From Firmicutes bacterium UBA5389 (GTDB taxonomy: Bacteria; Bacillota; DTU025): DNA of 64,000 nucleotides. The position numbers were made by a program, and so were the translations under genes. Where the stretch lies: contig DHON01000092.1 of assembly GCA_002409965.1 (NCBI GenBank), positions 32,995 to 96,994 on the forward strand. Reading direction: 5' to 3'. Within the stretch, counting starts at the first letter, position 1. Each line of letters opens with the position of its first letter. The notes below the pieces were generated by a model. That model saw nothing but the letters and a program-made list of their open reading frames with translations, did not search any database and had not been told where the DNA came from. Positions 23,994 through 31,456 of the stretch are shown in pieces.

Positions 23994-24923
23994 CTAGATC
24001 TGCTTCGCGTAGTTCTGCTCTATGGCTCTTATCATCTCGCTCACGATGCGGTTGGTCGGGGTCGGCGCCTTAAGCCTTTCTCCTTCTCGGACAATGGCGC
24101 CGTTGATGGAGTCTATTTCCGTCCTTCTCTTCCTCAGAACATCCTGCAACATGGAGTTGATATTGCCGCTGGTCTTCTCGCAGACCGTAGCCACTTCGTC
24201 AACCATGTGTGGATGCGTGAGCGTTACCCCTTTTTTCTCGGCTACTGTCAGGGCCTCCTCGACTAGCTCTCTCTGCAGCGCCAGACTGTGCTTTCCCTGA
24301 GTGAGCTCGCCGTTTCTGACCCTAAGCAACGTTCCCAACGCGTTGATGCCTACATTGACCATCAACTTGCTCCAGATCAGACCCAGCACATTATCAGAAG
24401 CATCAGTCTCGATGCGAGCTCGGGTAAGGACCTGGGCAAGCTCGCAAGTTCGATCAGTGATCAGTCCGCTCAACTCGCCGACTACAGTGGGACCCGCGCC
24501 GGCGTGGCATACTCTGCCCGGTCCCAACACATTGGCTCCATGGGAAGTAGTACCTGCTACCACGCGCTCTTCACCAAAGATGGAGCTGAGCGTCTCGAAG
24601 TTCCCCAAGCCATTCTGTAGGGTCAGGATAGTGGTGTTCTTTCCCACCAACGACGACATGCCCCTCGCCGCGGTCTCAGTGTGGTAGGATTTCACAAAGA
24701 AGATGATCAAGTCCGATATGCCAGGAATCTCCTCCGGCTCAGTTGCCGCCCTGACTTCGATGAACCGATCACCGCTGAGACCTTCTATCCACAAGCCCTT
24801 GTCGTTGATGGTCTCCACATGTTCCTTCCAGACGTCTACTAGATGCACGTCGCAACCCGACTCAGCGAGCAAGCCGCCAAACAACGACCCCATCGCGCCC
24901 GCTCCGACAATATCGATTCTCAT
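23994..24923 (-). CDS. panE: 2-dehydropantoate 2-reductase family protein
   Basis: An NADPH-dependent ketopantoate reductase, about 309 residues. The Rossmann motif IVGAGAMGSLFGGLLAESG is at the N-terminus and the catalytic lysine region SKLMVNVGINAL lies near residue 183. ATG at 24923 is preferred because an AGAGAG SD is ten bases upstream; ATG at 24932 is too close to it. Pairing with panB supports pantoate synthesis, though PanE homologues near catabolic genes can act on other 2-oxoacids. A 12-bp hairpin precedes the start. Confidence 0.88.
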   Translation of the reverse strand: MRIDIVGAGAMGSLFGGLLAESGCDVHLVDVWKEHVETINDKGLWIEGLSGDRFIEVRAATEPEEIPGISDLIIFFVKSYHTETAARGMSSLVGKNTTILTLQNGLGNFETLSSIFGEERVVAGTTSHGANVLGPGRVCHAGAGPTVVGELSGLITDRTCELAQVLTRARIETDASDNVLGLIWSKLMVNVGINALGTLLRVRNGELTQGKHSLALQRELVEEALTVAEKKGVTLTHPHMVDEVATVCEKTSGNINSMLQDVLRKRRTEIDSINGAIVREGERLKAPTPTNRIVSEMIRAIEQNYAKQI

Positions 24924-24956
24924 TGCGCTCATTCTCTCTGTGTTGATTTCGGCAGA

Positions 24957-25002
24957 CACCGCAGCCGGGGAGCCTGCAATGTGCTCTCTGCCGGCTGCGG
25001 TG
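24957..25002 (-). terminator. 12-bp perfect hairpin between the C45 hydrolase gene and panE
   Basis: Arms 24957-24968 and 24991-25002 pair perfectly around a 22-base loop. On the minus strand it follows the C45 gene stop by about 90 bases and ends about 30 bases before panE. No U-tract follows. It may end the C45 transcript, protect a 3' end, or be part of a panE leader; sequence alone does not decide. Confidence 0.45.
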
Positions 25003-25090
25003 CTTGCAGCAAGTCCACGGTCAGACAAAGCAGACCTGTCAGTTCAAATGTGCAAGAACGCTGCGGATCACGGTAGTTAGTGCAGCACGA

Positions 25091-26512
25091 CTATAGGCGC
25101 GCCAGTTCCTCTTTGAGGTTGAAGTACTCGTATCCGCCTCTTTGCGCCGGGAAGTCCTTCATCGCCAACCAGAACTCGCCGCTGTCTACGGCTGCGACCA
25201 TGCTCCACAGGTTGGAGAAACAGGCGCTGAAGGAACCCTTCTTCTCGCTCTTGTAGAACTTGACGTTATCAGCATATTTCACGATGGGAGAGTACATGCA
25301 TATGGTGACTCCATCGTTCATGCTGGGATGCGACTCTTCCCAATCTCTCACTTTGCCAGTGTACGGGTCGACTCTGTCGCTCAGTATCTGCTGAGCTATC
25401 TTCTCGTCTATCTTGCCGTAGTGCTCCTCCAGCAGCTGTCCGTATCTGACGAACCTAGCTGATCCGCATACGTTCGGGTTGTCCTTGTCCGCCAGGCTCT
25501 CTTGCCACTTCTCGATGGTGCTGATATCAGGCATCTTGTACACGGGAGCCTGATCTATTACCATACTGTGACCCTCATAGCCCTTCCACCCGGGATAGCA
25601 ATTGCAGTGGTTAGACGTCCACATGGCGTCCTTCCCCGCTTCGGGATAGCGGACTGCTACTTGACTCGCTGATGCTTCGATTACTGCAGCCCTGCCGGCC
25701 TTCGCGTCCCCAACATGGTAGTTGATGCCCGTGCATCTCGGGTAAACCGTAAGTATGTTGATAGCGTCTTCAATTACATCTGTATTCGTCAGGATCAGCC
25801 TGGACAGAATTCCGATGCCGCAGCCCTTCAGTGTCTCATTAACTGAGGCGCTGTACTGAGTCATCATCTCGATGCCGTTTTCGCTGATGCCGCCGTCAAT
25901 AGCGATCATTCCCGGATGGGTAATGAATGCGTGGCCGTACCCTCTGTCGGGCTTGACTATGGCCAATATGCGGTGCTCTTTTGCGCCCGGTATGTTCAGG
26001 TTGTCCATGTTCTTGCCGAAGATCATCTTGCCGTTGACAGTAGCCTTGCCCCAGGCCGAAAAGCTGCTGCAGCCCGGCGGATATGCATGCCTGACCGAAT
26101 GCCTGTCCGGCTCTGCAGGATCAGGATGCGCATAGAAGCACCATTGGTCGTACATCGTGTTCCAAAGAACTATGTCGTCATAGTCCAGCGTCGAACCTTG
26201 GGCGGCTATCCCGTCGGCAATTCCCCTCATCTCTTCCTTGAACTCAGGAGGAACGTACCCTTCGGCCGACCTCTTGCCCTTCATCATTACCTCGATAGCC
26301 TCACTGTGGCTACAGCCTAGGGCCAGAGCAATAACGGCGGCGGCTCCGGTAATCGAATCCGGGATGACCTCCGAGATCTCCTTCGCCAGCAGGAATCCGT
26401 GTTGATAGCCTCTCTCGTAAGGCTTCCCCGACAGGTGCAGGACCTTGATGCCCTTGTTCATCTCCAGAAATCCGTTGTCGCGTGTCTTCACTGTCTTCAC
26501 GACTTGTGCCAT
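25091..26512 (-). CDS. C45-family (Ntn-hydrolase) autoproteolytic acyltransferase/hydrolase
   Basis: A 473-residue cytoplasmic protein with the hallmarks of the acyl-CoA:6-aminopenicillanic acid acyltransferase-like (C45) family. The likely nucleophile is the cysteine of PPGCSSFSAWG near residue 147, followed by the usual MIFGKNMDN and later GGISENGIEMM. Autocleavage before that cysteine would give a smaller alpha and a larger beta chain. There is no signal peptide. It lies next to the liv binding protein, which suggests an imported amide, N-acyl amino acid or peptide as substrate, but that is inference. Confidence 0.8.
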   Translation of the reverse strand: MAQVVKTVKTRDNGFLEMNKGIKVLHLSGKPYERGYQHGFLLAKEISEVIPDSITGAAAVIALALGCSHSEAIEVMMKGKRSAEGYVPPEFKEEMRGIADGIAAQGSTLDYDDIVLWNTMYDQWCFYAHPDPAEPDRHSVRHAYPPGCSSFSAWGKATVNGKMIFGKNMDNLNIPGAKEHRILAIVKPDRGYGHAFITHPGMIAIDGGISENGIEMMTQYSASVNETLKGCGIGILSRLILTNTDVIEDAINILTVYPRCTGINYHVGDAKAGRAAVIEASASQVAVRYPEAGKDAMWTSNHCNCYPGWKGYEGHSMVIDQAPVYKMPDISTIEKWQESLADKDNPNVCGSARFVRYGQLLEEHYGKIDEKIAQQILSDRVDPYTGKVRDWEESHPSMNDGVTICMYSPIVKYADNVKFYKSEKKGSFSACFSNLWSMVAAVDSGEFWLAMKDFPAQRGGYEYFNLKEELARL

Positions 26513-26590
26513 ATCTTCTGCCTCCTATACGTTTTTCTGGTTCAGCCGCAGGCGTGGCCAACTCGACTCTCCAGTTACTTATCCATTCCG

Positions 26591-26641
26591 GGCGGGCTGC
26601 AGCCGCGGACCTTTTGCAGGGATCTCGGTTTGCAGCCCGCC
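26591..26641 (-). terminator. 11-bp perfect inverted repeat after the liv binding-protein gene
   Basis: GGCGGGCTGCA (26591-26601) pairs exactly with 26631-26641 around a 29-base loop, beginning about 35 bases after the stop of the binding-protein gene. There is no U-run after it. It probably marks the end of the liv transcript. The next gene has its own SD (GGAGG) but no clear promoter. Confidence 0.45.
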
Positions 26642-26674
26642 TCGCATACTCAGCGCTTTAGAGGGCTGACTGGA

Positions 26675-27865
26675 CTATTTCCATGCCTCCACGTACGTTA
26701 CGCATTTCTTGATTCCGTTCTCTATGACGAAGAGGAATGAGCCCTTGTCGGAAGGTATTCCGTCCTTCATCGACCACGCCATCTGTATACCGTCGAAGTC
26801 CTGCATGTTGCGGATGTAATCTCTGATCATGATCCGCTCTGCCTTCAGCTTCTTGGGATCGCCGGTTACGTCCGTCTCCTCGATGGCCCTCTTGATCATG
26901 TAGACGCAGTCGTAGTATATGGTGGACAGGGAAGTCGGATCCAGTCCGCCATGATCCTTCTTGTAGTTCTCCTTGAAGGTCTTCCAGCGGGGCGTCTCTT
27001 TCGCGCCGTCGAAGTAGGCATAGATGTAGCACCCATTGAGGCTATCCCTCCCTGTGGTATACAGAGGCATATCGTCAGCGCTGCTGAAAATGAGTATCTT
27101 GGACTTATCCTTCCAGCCGTACTTCTCTAGCTCGATGATTATCTTCGCAACCTTCTCAGATGTGCACGTGAACATGAATCCATCGGGCTTCTGTGCCAAC
27201 GCCCTGACAACCAGGGGTCCGAAAGTGACCGCGTCTGTCGGAACCTCAACGGTGAAGGTTTCTACTCCAACGGAAGCCAGCCCGTCAGCGTGAGCGTCCG
27301 CCATGCTCGGCCAGCAAGCCCACTTCTCCACAAACTGGATAACCTTCTTCATCTTGGGCTGCTCCTTGGCCCAGGCAGCGGCTGCGGGGGCCAGGTGTTT
27401 GTCCGTGGGTGGATACCACGACAGCGTCCAGGGGAAGAACTGAGTTGAGTACTCGTAGGTCGTGGAAGCTGTCATGCTGAACAGGCCTTGCCTCACAGCC
27501 AGCGGCATGGCTGCCATTATGCAGGCTTCAGGCACTGGACCCAATGACACCAGGCTCTTGTTGACGATCCTGGCCATTTGCTCAACGGCCTTCTCCGGGC
27601 TGACACCCGTGTCGTAGTCCACGATTTTGACGGGCTTGCCCTTGATGCCGCCCTTCTGGTTGATCTCGTACGCCGCCCTGTGCGCGCTCCAGGCCATGTA
27701 CTCGCCGATGCTCGCGATAGGTCCGGTCAAGCAGTTCAGAAACGGTATCTCCCACTGATCTACCACAGCGGCTGAAGGCGCGCCGAGGCTAGAGCCGGCG
27801 AGACAGACTAGAAGAACCGCCATGATCAGCAGACCTGCGAATGACTTAGTGTGCTTTCCCATCAT
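26675..27865 (-). CDS. Branched-chain amino acid-type ABC transporter, substrate-binding protein
   Basis: A type 1 periplasmic-binding-fold protein of 396 residues for a Liv-type importer. The signal peptide covers about residues 1-29 (AGLLIMAVLLVCLAGSSLGA), ending in an AxA-like site. The cysteine in it does not sit in a lipobox (LLVC), so no lipid anchor is predicted, unusual for a Gram-positive. The mature start has NCLTGPIASIGEYM, the family ligand-loop pattern. ATG at 27865 follows GGGAGGAG. The ligand may be branched-chain amino acids, but amides or other compounds are possible. Confidence 0.88.
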   Translation of the reverse strand: MMGKHTKSFAGLLIMAVLLVCLAGSSLGAPSAAVVDQWEIPFLNCLTGPIASIGEYMAWSAHRAAYEINQKGGIKGKPVKIVDYDTGVSPEKAVEQMARIVNKSLVSLGPVPEACIMAAMPLAVRQGLFSMTASTTYEYSTQFFPWTLSWYPPTDKHLAPAAAAWAKEQPKMKKVIQFVEKWACWPSMADAHADGLASVGVETFTVEVPTDAVTFGPLVVRALAQKPDGFMFTCTSEKVAKIIIELEKYGWKDKSKILIFSSADDMPLYTTGRDSLNGCYIYAYFDGAKETPRWKTFKENYKKDHGGLDPTSLSTIYYDCVYMIKRAIEETDVTGDPKKLKAERIMIRDYIRNMQDFDGIQMAWSMKDGIPSDKGSFLFVIENGIKKCVTYVEAWK

Positions 27866-27876
27866 CTTTCTCCTCC

Positions 27877-28740
27877 CTAGTTGTTGCATTTGCTGATTCC
27901 ACCCGATACCTTGCCTTTCAGACGTAGAAGCATCCGTTTCGTGACTAACCCACCGGGGAGTACGAGGACAATGACAATAAGGGTGAGCGCGTAGATGACT
28001 TGGCGCCACGAGGCGATAGCGCTAGGAAGAAGCAACTGCATGCCTTCTAGGATCGGAACTGAGACTATCACCCCCCACATGGTTGTATGCCCGCCGGCAA
28101 AGAGCATGCACATGAGAGTGCCAATGACTCCCAGGTTAAAGAACTCGGGGAAGAGACCGCCTATGAGAAACGCGTATAGAGTCCCCGCTAGTCCAGCTAG
28201 TGCTCCTGCTGCGACTTGAAAGAACATCCCTAGCCTCTTCACGTCGATTCCCAGGGCGGCCGCGGTGTTCTTGTCTACAAAGACCACAGAGGCCGCTCTT
28301 CCCAACCGGGAGTGGTCTATCCGGTATATCACCGCTCCCGCATACACGACAAGCAAGTACGTTAGTGGGAGCAAGTGGTTGACCTGTGGAATCCCGAAGA
28401 AGCCTATCGTTCCGCCCAGTGCCGGGGAGTTCTCGACGGCTGTCTTCAGAATGAAGATAATGGTCAAGCCGATGATCACCACCGTAAAGCAGGGCGCATC
28501 GCCGATAGCAAACGAAGGGATCAAGCAGATCAAGATTCCGATGAGTATTCCGACTACGACTATCAGGGCAAAGGGCCATGACCATTCGCGGGCAGCGAAG
28601 CCGGAAAAATAGGCAGACGCAAGCATGCAAGCAACGGTCAAGTAATGGAGTTGCCCAACGCGGTAAGGCAGGTAAAGCGACCAACACATCAGGATATTAA
28701 TCCCTGTAAATGACAAGAAGTAATACAGTACTGGCGACAA
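27877..28740 (-). CDS. livM: Branched-chain amino acid ABC transporter permease LivM
   Basis: A permease of about 287 residues with eight or more hydrophobic helices. The LivM signature includes YRIDHSRLGRAASVVFVDKNTAAALGIDV-like region with LGRAASVVFVDKNTAAALGI near residues 165-184, the loop that contacts the ATPases. TTG at 28740 is chosen because GGGAGG stands eight bases upstream, within the codons that follow the ATG at 28758; the ATG itself has no SD. It sits between livH and the binding-protein gene. Confidence 0.92.
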   Translation of the reverse strand: MSPVLYYFLSFTGINILMCWSLYLPYRVGQLHYLTVACMLASAYFSGFAAREWSWPFALIVVVGILIGILICLIPSFAIGDAPCFTVVIIGLTIIFILKTAVENSPALGGTIGFFGIPQVNHLLPLTYLLVVYAGAVIYRIDHSRLGRAASVVFVDKNTAAALGIDVKRLGMFFQVAAGALAGLAGTLYAFLIGGLFPEFFNLGVIGTLMCMLFAGGHTTMWGVIVSVPILEGMQLLLPSAIASWRQVIYALTLIVIVLVLPGGLVTKRMLLRLKGKVSGGISKCNN

Positions 28741-28775
28741 CTGTCCAGCCTCCCCCATCTCGTAATATCTAGAGG

Positions 28776-29651
28776 CTATGCTTCAATGCCGAACAACCCT
28801 TCGGGCTTTATCAGCATGATTACGAGCATCATCATGAAAGCAATGGCGTTTGACCATGACCCGGCGAGATACCCAATTGCCATGCTCTCGGCGATTCCAA
28901 GCAGCAACCCGCAAACCAGGCCGCCCTTCAGATTGCCCAGACCGGCGAGGATGGAAGCCGCTACTACCTTCATCCCCACGAAGTCGCCGAGACCCGGCGA
29001 TGCTGATCCCAACAGCCTGGCGAACATGACAGCCGTTAGGCCGCCCAGAAGACCCGCTATGGCGTAGCTTAGGACCCGCGTCTTGATGATGGGTATTCCT
29101 ATGATCGATGAGAGGAGGCTGTTTTCGCTTATGGCCCTCAGCACCCTTCCCTGCCTTGTTCGATACAGCAGGTAGAAGAAGGCCGCCACGGCAGCGATGC
29201 CTCCGAATAGGGCGTACGCTTGCCCTGCAGAGAAGGCGATCAACCCAGAGCTGAAAATACTCTTTCCTACCCACTCTGTCGGAAAAGCAATAGGATATCC
29301 GTAGTTGAGCAGGTGAGACATTACGTCCGTTATCAAGAGAGCCATGCTCATTGAAACCACGAAAGACACGTTGATGTCCAGGCCGTGTCTCTTGGCAAGC
29401 AGGCGGAATATCGGTTCAATCGCCACGTTCACCACTATGCAACTGGCAACGGAGGCGAGCACGACCAGGAGCATGTTGTCGGTGTGCCGCAATACTCCCC
29501 AGCATACGTACATGGACAATACCACCAGGTGCGGATAGGCGAACTGGATGATCTTCGCGACTAGGAGCATTAGGTTGAACCCCAGTACCAGCAGAACATA
29601 CATGCTGCCCAAAGAGAGACCGTTAAGCAGTTGAGCCGCAAATATTTCCAT
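28776..29651 (-). CDS. livH: Branched-chain amino acid ABC transporter permease LivH
   Basis: A 291-residue inner-membrane permease with about eight helices. The opening LLNGLSLGSMYVLLVLGFNL and the EAA-type loop RTRQGRVLRAISENSLLSSI (about 164-183) are typical of LivH. It pairs with LivM to form the transmembrane pore. The ATG follows AAGGAG by ten bases and the livF stop by about 30 bases. Confidence 0.93.
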   Translation of the reverse strand: MEIFAAQLLNGLSLGSMYVLLVLGFNLMLLVAKIIQFAYPHLVVLSMYVCWGVLRHTDNMLLVVLASVASCIVVNVAIEPIFRLLAKRHGLDINVSFVVSMSMALLITDVMSHLLNYGYPIAFPTEWVGKSIFSSGLIAFSAGQAYALFGGIAAVAAFFYLLYRTRQGRVLRAISENSLLSSIIGIPIIKTRVLSYAIAGLLGGLTAVMFARLLGSASPGLGDFVGMKVVAASILAGLGNLKGGLVCGLLLGIAESMAIGYLAGSWSNAIAFMMMLVIMLIKPEGLFGIEA

Positions 29652-29680
29652 AGTATGTATTCTCCTTAACTCTGGTTGAA

Positions 29681-30385
29681 CTACACGTTGCTGCCCAAAT
29701 AGGCACGACGGACTTCCGGATGACTCATGAGTTCCTGCGTGAGACCTTGCAGCACCACTCTGCCGGTCTCCATGACATAAGCGCGATTGGCGAACTCAAG
29801 CGTCTTCTTTGCGTTTTGCTCTGCCAGGAGAATCGTATAACCCTTATTGTTCAGGTCGCCCAGGATATCAAAAATCTCGCTGACCACTTTTGGAGCGAGG
29901 CCCAGCGAGAGTTCGTCTACCATGACCAGTTCAGGTTTTGACATCAGTGTCCGGGCTATCGACAGCATCTGCTGTTCCCCGCCGCTCAGGGTTCCTGCAG
30001 TTTGGTGAATCCTCTTGCGCAAAACCGGAAAAGACTCGAACACGTTCTCCAGGTTGTCGTTGAAATCCTGAGGGTTGTGGTAAGCCCCCAATTGGAGATT
30101 CTCCAAGACGGTCATCGTGGAAAACACCAAGTGCCCTTCGGGTATGAGGCCCAGACCCATATTGGCGACCTTGTCGGTGCTGCTGTTGGTGATGTCGTCT
30201 CCCAAGAAGAGTACTTTCCCGCTCTGAACCTTCTGAACACCGAGAATCGCTTTGAGCAACGTTGTTTTGCCTGCGCCGTTCGCACCGATCAGGGCCACGA
30301 TCTCTCGTCTGTCCACTTCAATGCTGATATTCTCGAGCGCCCTCACTGGCCCGTAGGATACGGAAACACCTTCAACCTTAAGCAT
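29681..30385 (-). CDS. livF: Branched-chain amino acid ABC transporter ATP-binding protein LivF
   Basis: A 234-residue ABC ATPase. Walker A is GANGAGKTT (about 35-43), the signature LSGGEQQ (about 134-140), Walker B LVMVDELSLGLAP (about 154-166), and the H-loop position is occupied by AEQN as usual for LivF. The ATG overlaps the last eight bases of livG; the longer upstream frame lies inside livG. It energises the LivHM permease with LivG. Confidence 0.95.
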   Translation of the reverse strand: MLKVEGVSVSYGPVRALENISIEVDRREIVALIGANGAGKTTLLKAILGVQKVQSGKVLFLGDDITNSSTDKVANMGLGLIPEGHLVFSTMTVLENLQLGAYHNPQDFNDNLENVFESFPVLRKRIHQTAGTLSGGEQQMLSIARTLMSKPELVMVDELSLGLAPKVVSEIFDILGDLNNKGYTILLAEQNAKKTLEFANRAYVMETGRVVLQGLTQELMSHPEVRRAYLGSNV

Positions 30386-31160
30386 GCTGCTCTTCTTCAC
30401 CGAGATAAGCCTCCAGTACTTTCGGATCGCTCTGTATGTGCTTCGGACTCCCCTCGCTGATTTTCTCTCCGAAATTGATGACTGTGACCCAATCACACAG
30501 ATCGACAACTAAGCTGACATCATGACTGACTAGGACTATGGTGACTCCAGTATCCCTTATGTGCCTGATAATGCCCTTCAGTTCTTCTGTTTCTTTGAGC
30601 CCCATTCCCGAGGTAGGTTCATCCAGAAGCAATAGCTTCGGATCGAGTACTAAGGCACGAGCAATCTGCACTAGTTGACGTTCCACCCAAACTAGTTCGC
30701 CGGCCCAGCGGTGGGCCGAGTCTGCCATTCCCACGAAATCCAAAGCCTCTTGTGCCTTTTGCCTGATCTCCCTCTCCTGAGCACAGAAAACACGAGGCCG
30801 CCGAAGAAAAGTCCCGATGGGATCGATACCGGAATAGTAGTACATACCTGCCATAACATTCTCCAGTACAGTATCGGGCATCATCATGGCAGCCTGGAAG
30901 GACCGAGCAAGCCCCATTCTGGCAACGGCCTGAGCCGGAAGGTTGGTTGTGTTCACAGAGTCGAGATAGATCTGCCCTTCGGTGGGCGGCAGCAATCCCG
31001 AAACCAGGTTAAAGAACGTTGACTTCCCGGCCCCGTTGGGGCCGATCAGCCCGTGAATCCTACCCCTCTTCACATTGACATCCAGGTTGGTAATTGCCTT
31101 GACACCACTGAAATGCTTACTTAGCCCCATGGTCGAGAGGATTGCCTCGTCTGAAGTCAT
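30378..31160 (-). CDS. livG: Branched-chain amino acid ABC transporter ATP-binding protein LivG
   Basis: A 260-residue ABC ATPase, first gene of the liv operon. Walker A is GPNGAGKST (about 38-46); Walker B is LLLLDEPTSGM (about 177-187); the H-loop is VLVSHDV (about 208). The signature region is LVWVERQLVQIARAL: it has lost the usual LSGGxQ in favour of LVWVERQ, a departure worth checking. ATG at 31160 has AAAGGAG ten bases upstream; a longer frame to 31232 is open but without an SD. A vegetative promoter lies upstream. Confidence 0.93.
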   Translation of the reverse strand: MTSDEAILSTMGLSKHFSGVKAITNLDVNVKRGRIHGLIGPNGAGKSTFFNLVSGLLPPTEGQIYLDSVNTTNLPAQAVARMGLARSFQAAMMMPDTVLENVMAGMYYYSGIDPIGTFLRRPRVFCAQEREIRQKAQEALDFVGMADSAHRWAGELVWVERQLVQIARALVLDPKLLLLDEPTSGMGLKETEELKGIIRHIRDTGVTIVLVSHDVSLVVDLCDWVTVINFGEKISEGSPKHIQSDPKVLEAYLGEEEQHA

Positions 31161-31246
31161 GCGATCAATGCTCCTTTGCATGCAGCGACTTTGCTTTCTG
31201 GCGGCGGCAGGACACTCCATAATCCCCATCAATGAACTTGTATAGA

Positions 31247-31275
31247 AGTTTATCGAATATTGCCGATGGTGTCAA
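31247..31275 (-). promoter_or_regulatory. Vegetative promoter of the liv operon with flanking operator-like repeats
   Basis: Minus-strand TTGACA (31270-31275, perfect) and TAAACT (31247-31252, 4/6) are 17 bases apart. A 5-bp inverted repeat ATGGT-TGAC-ACCAT straddles the -35 and another, AACTT-CTATAC-AAGTT, overlaps the -10. The promoter would start RNA about 80 bases before livG. The repeats do not match the CodY box. Confidence 0.65.
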
Positions 31276-31399
31276 CCATTATCGCCATTACGCCACCGCG
31301 TCTGGGTAACGGATTAGGGCGTTTCCCTGGCGATTACCATAAGAGGATGCCGGTATTATGCTGGGTGGCGCGGCAATGGTAAATACGAAATTTGGGCAT

Positions 31400-31425
31400 A
31401 AAAAAAAGCCGGAACTGATCCGGCT
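31400..31425 (-). terminator. Intrinsic terminator after pnp
   Basis: On the minus strand, stem AGCCGGA/TCCGGCT with a 5-base loop is followed by seven T residues. It lies about 30 bases after the pnp stop. It is the best textbook intrinsic terminator in the window and separates the translation operon from the liv operon. Confidence 0.92.
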
Positions 31426-31456
31426 GTGTTGCTATATTGCTATATGCGGCACTAAC

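Larger units (their letters stand above)
31161..31456 (-). other. Intergenic region between pnp and the liv operon
   Basis: About 300 bases without a gene. It holds the pnp terminator (31400-31425), the liv promoter (31247-31275) and an 80-base livG leader. Between them is AT-rich sequence with short symmetric patches (for example ATGGT-N4-ACCAT over the liv -35 and AACTT-N6-AAGTT over the -10) that could bind regulators. No small ORF with an SD stands out. Confidence 0.6.

Noticed and set aside
22880..31300. CodY boxes before the branched-chain genes
   Set aside because: I searched by eye for AATTTTCWGAAAATT-like sites and found none of acceptable match.
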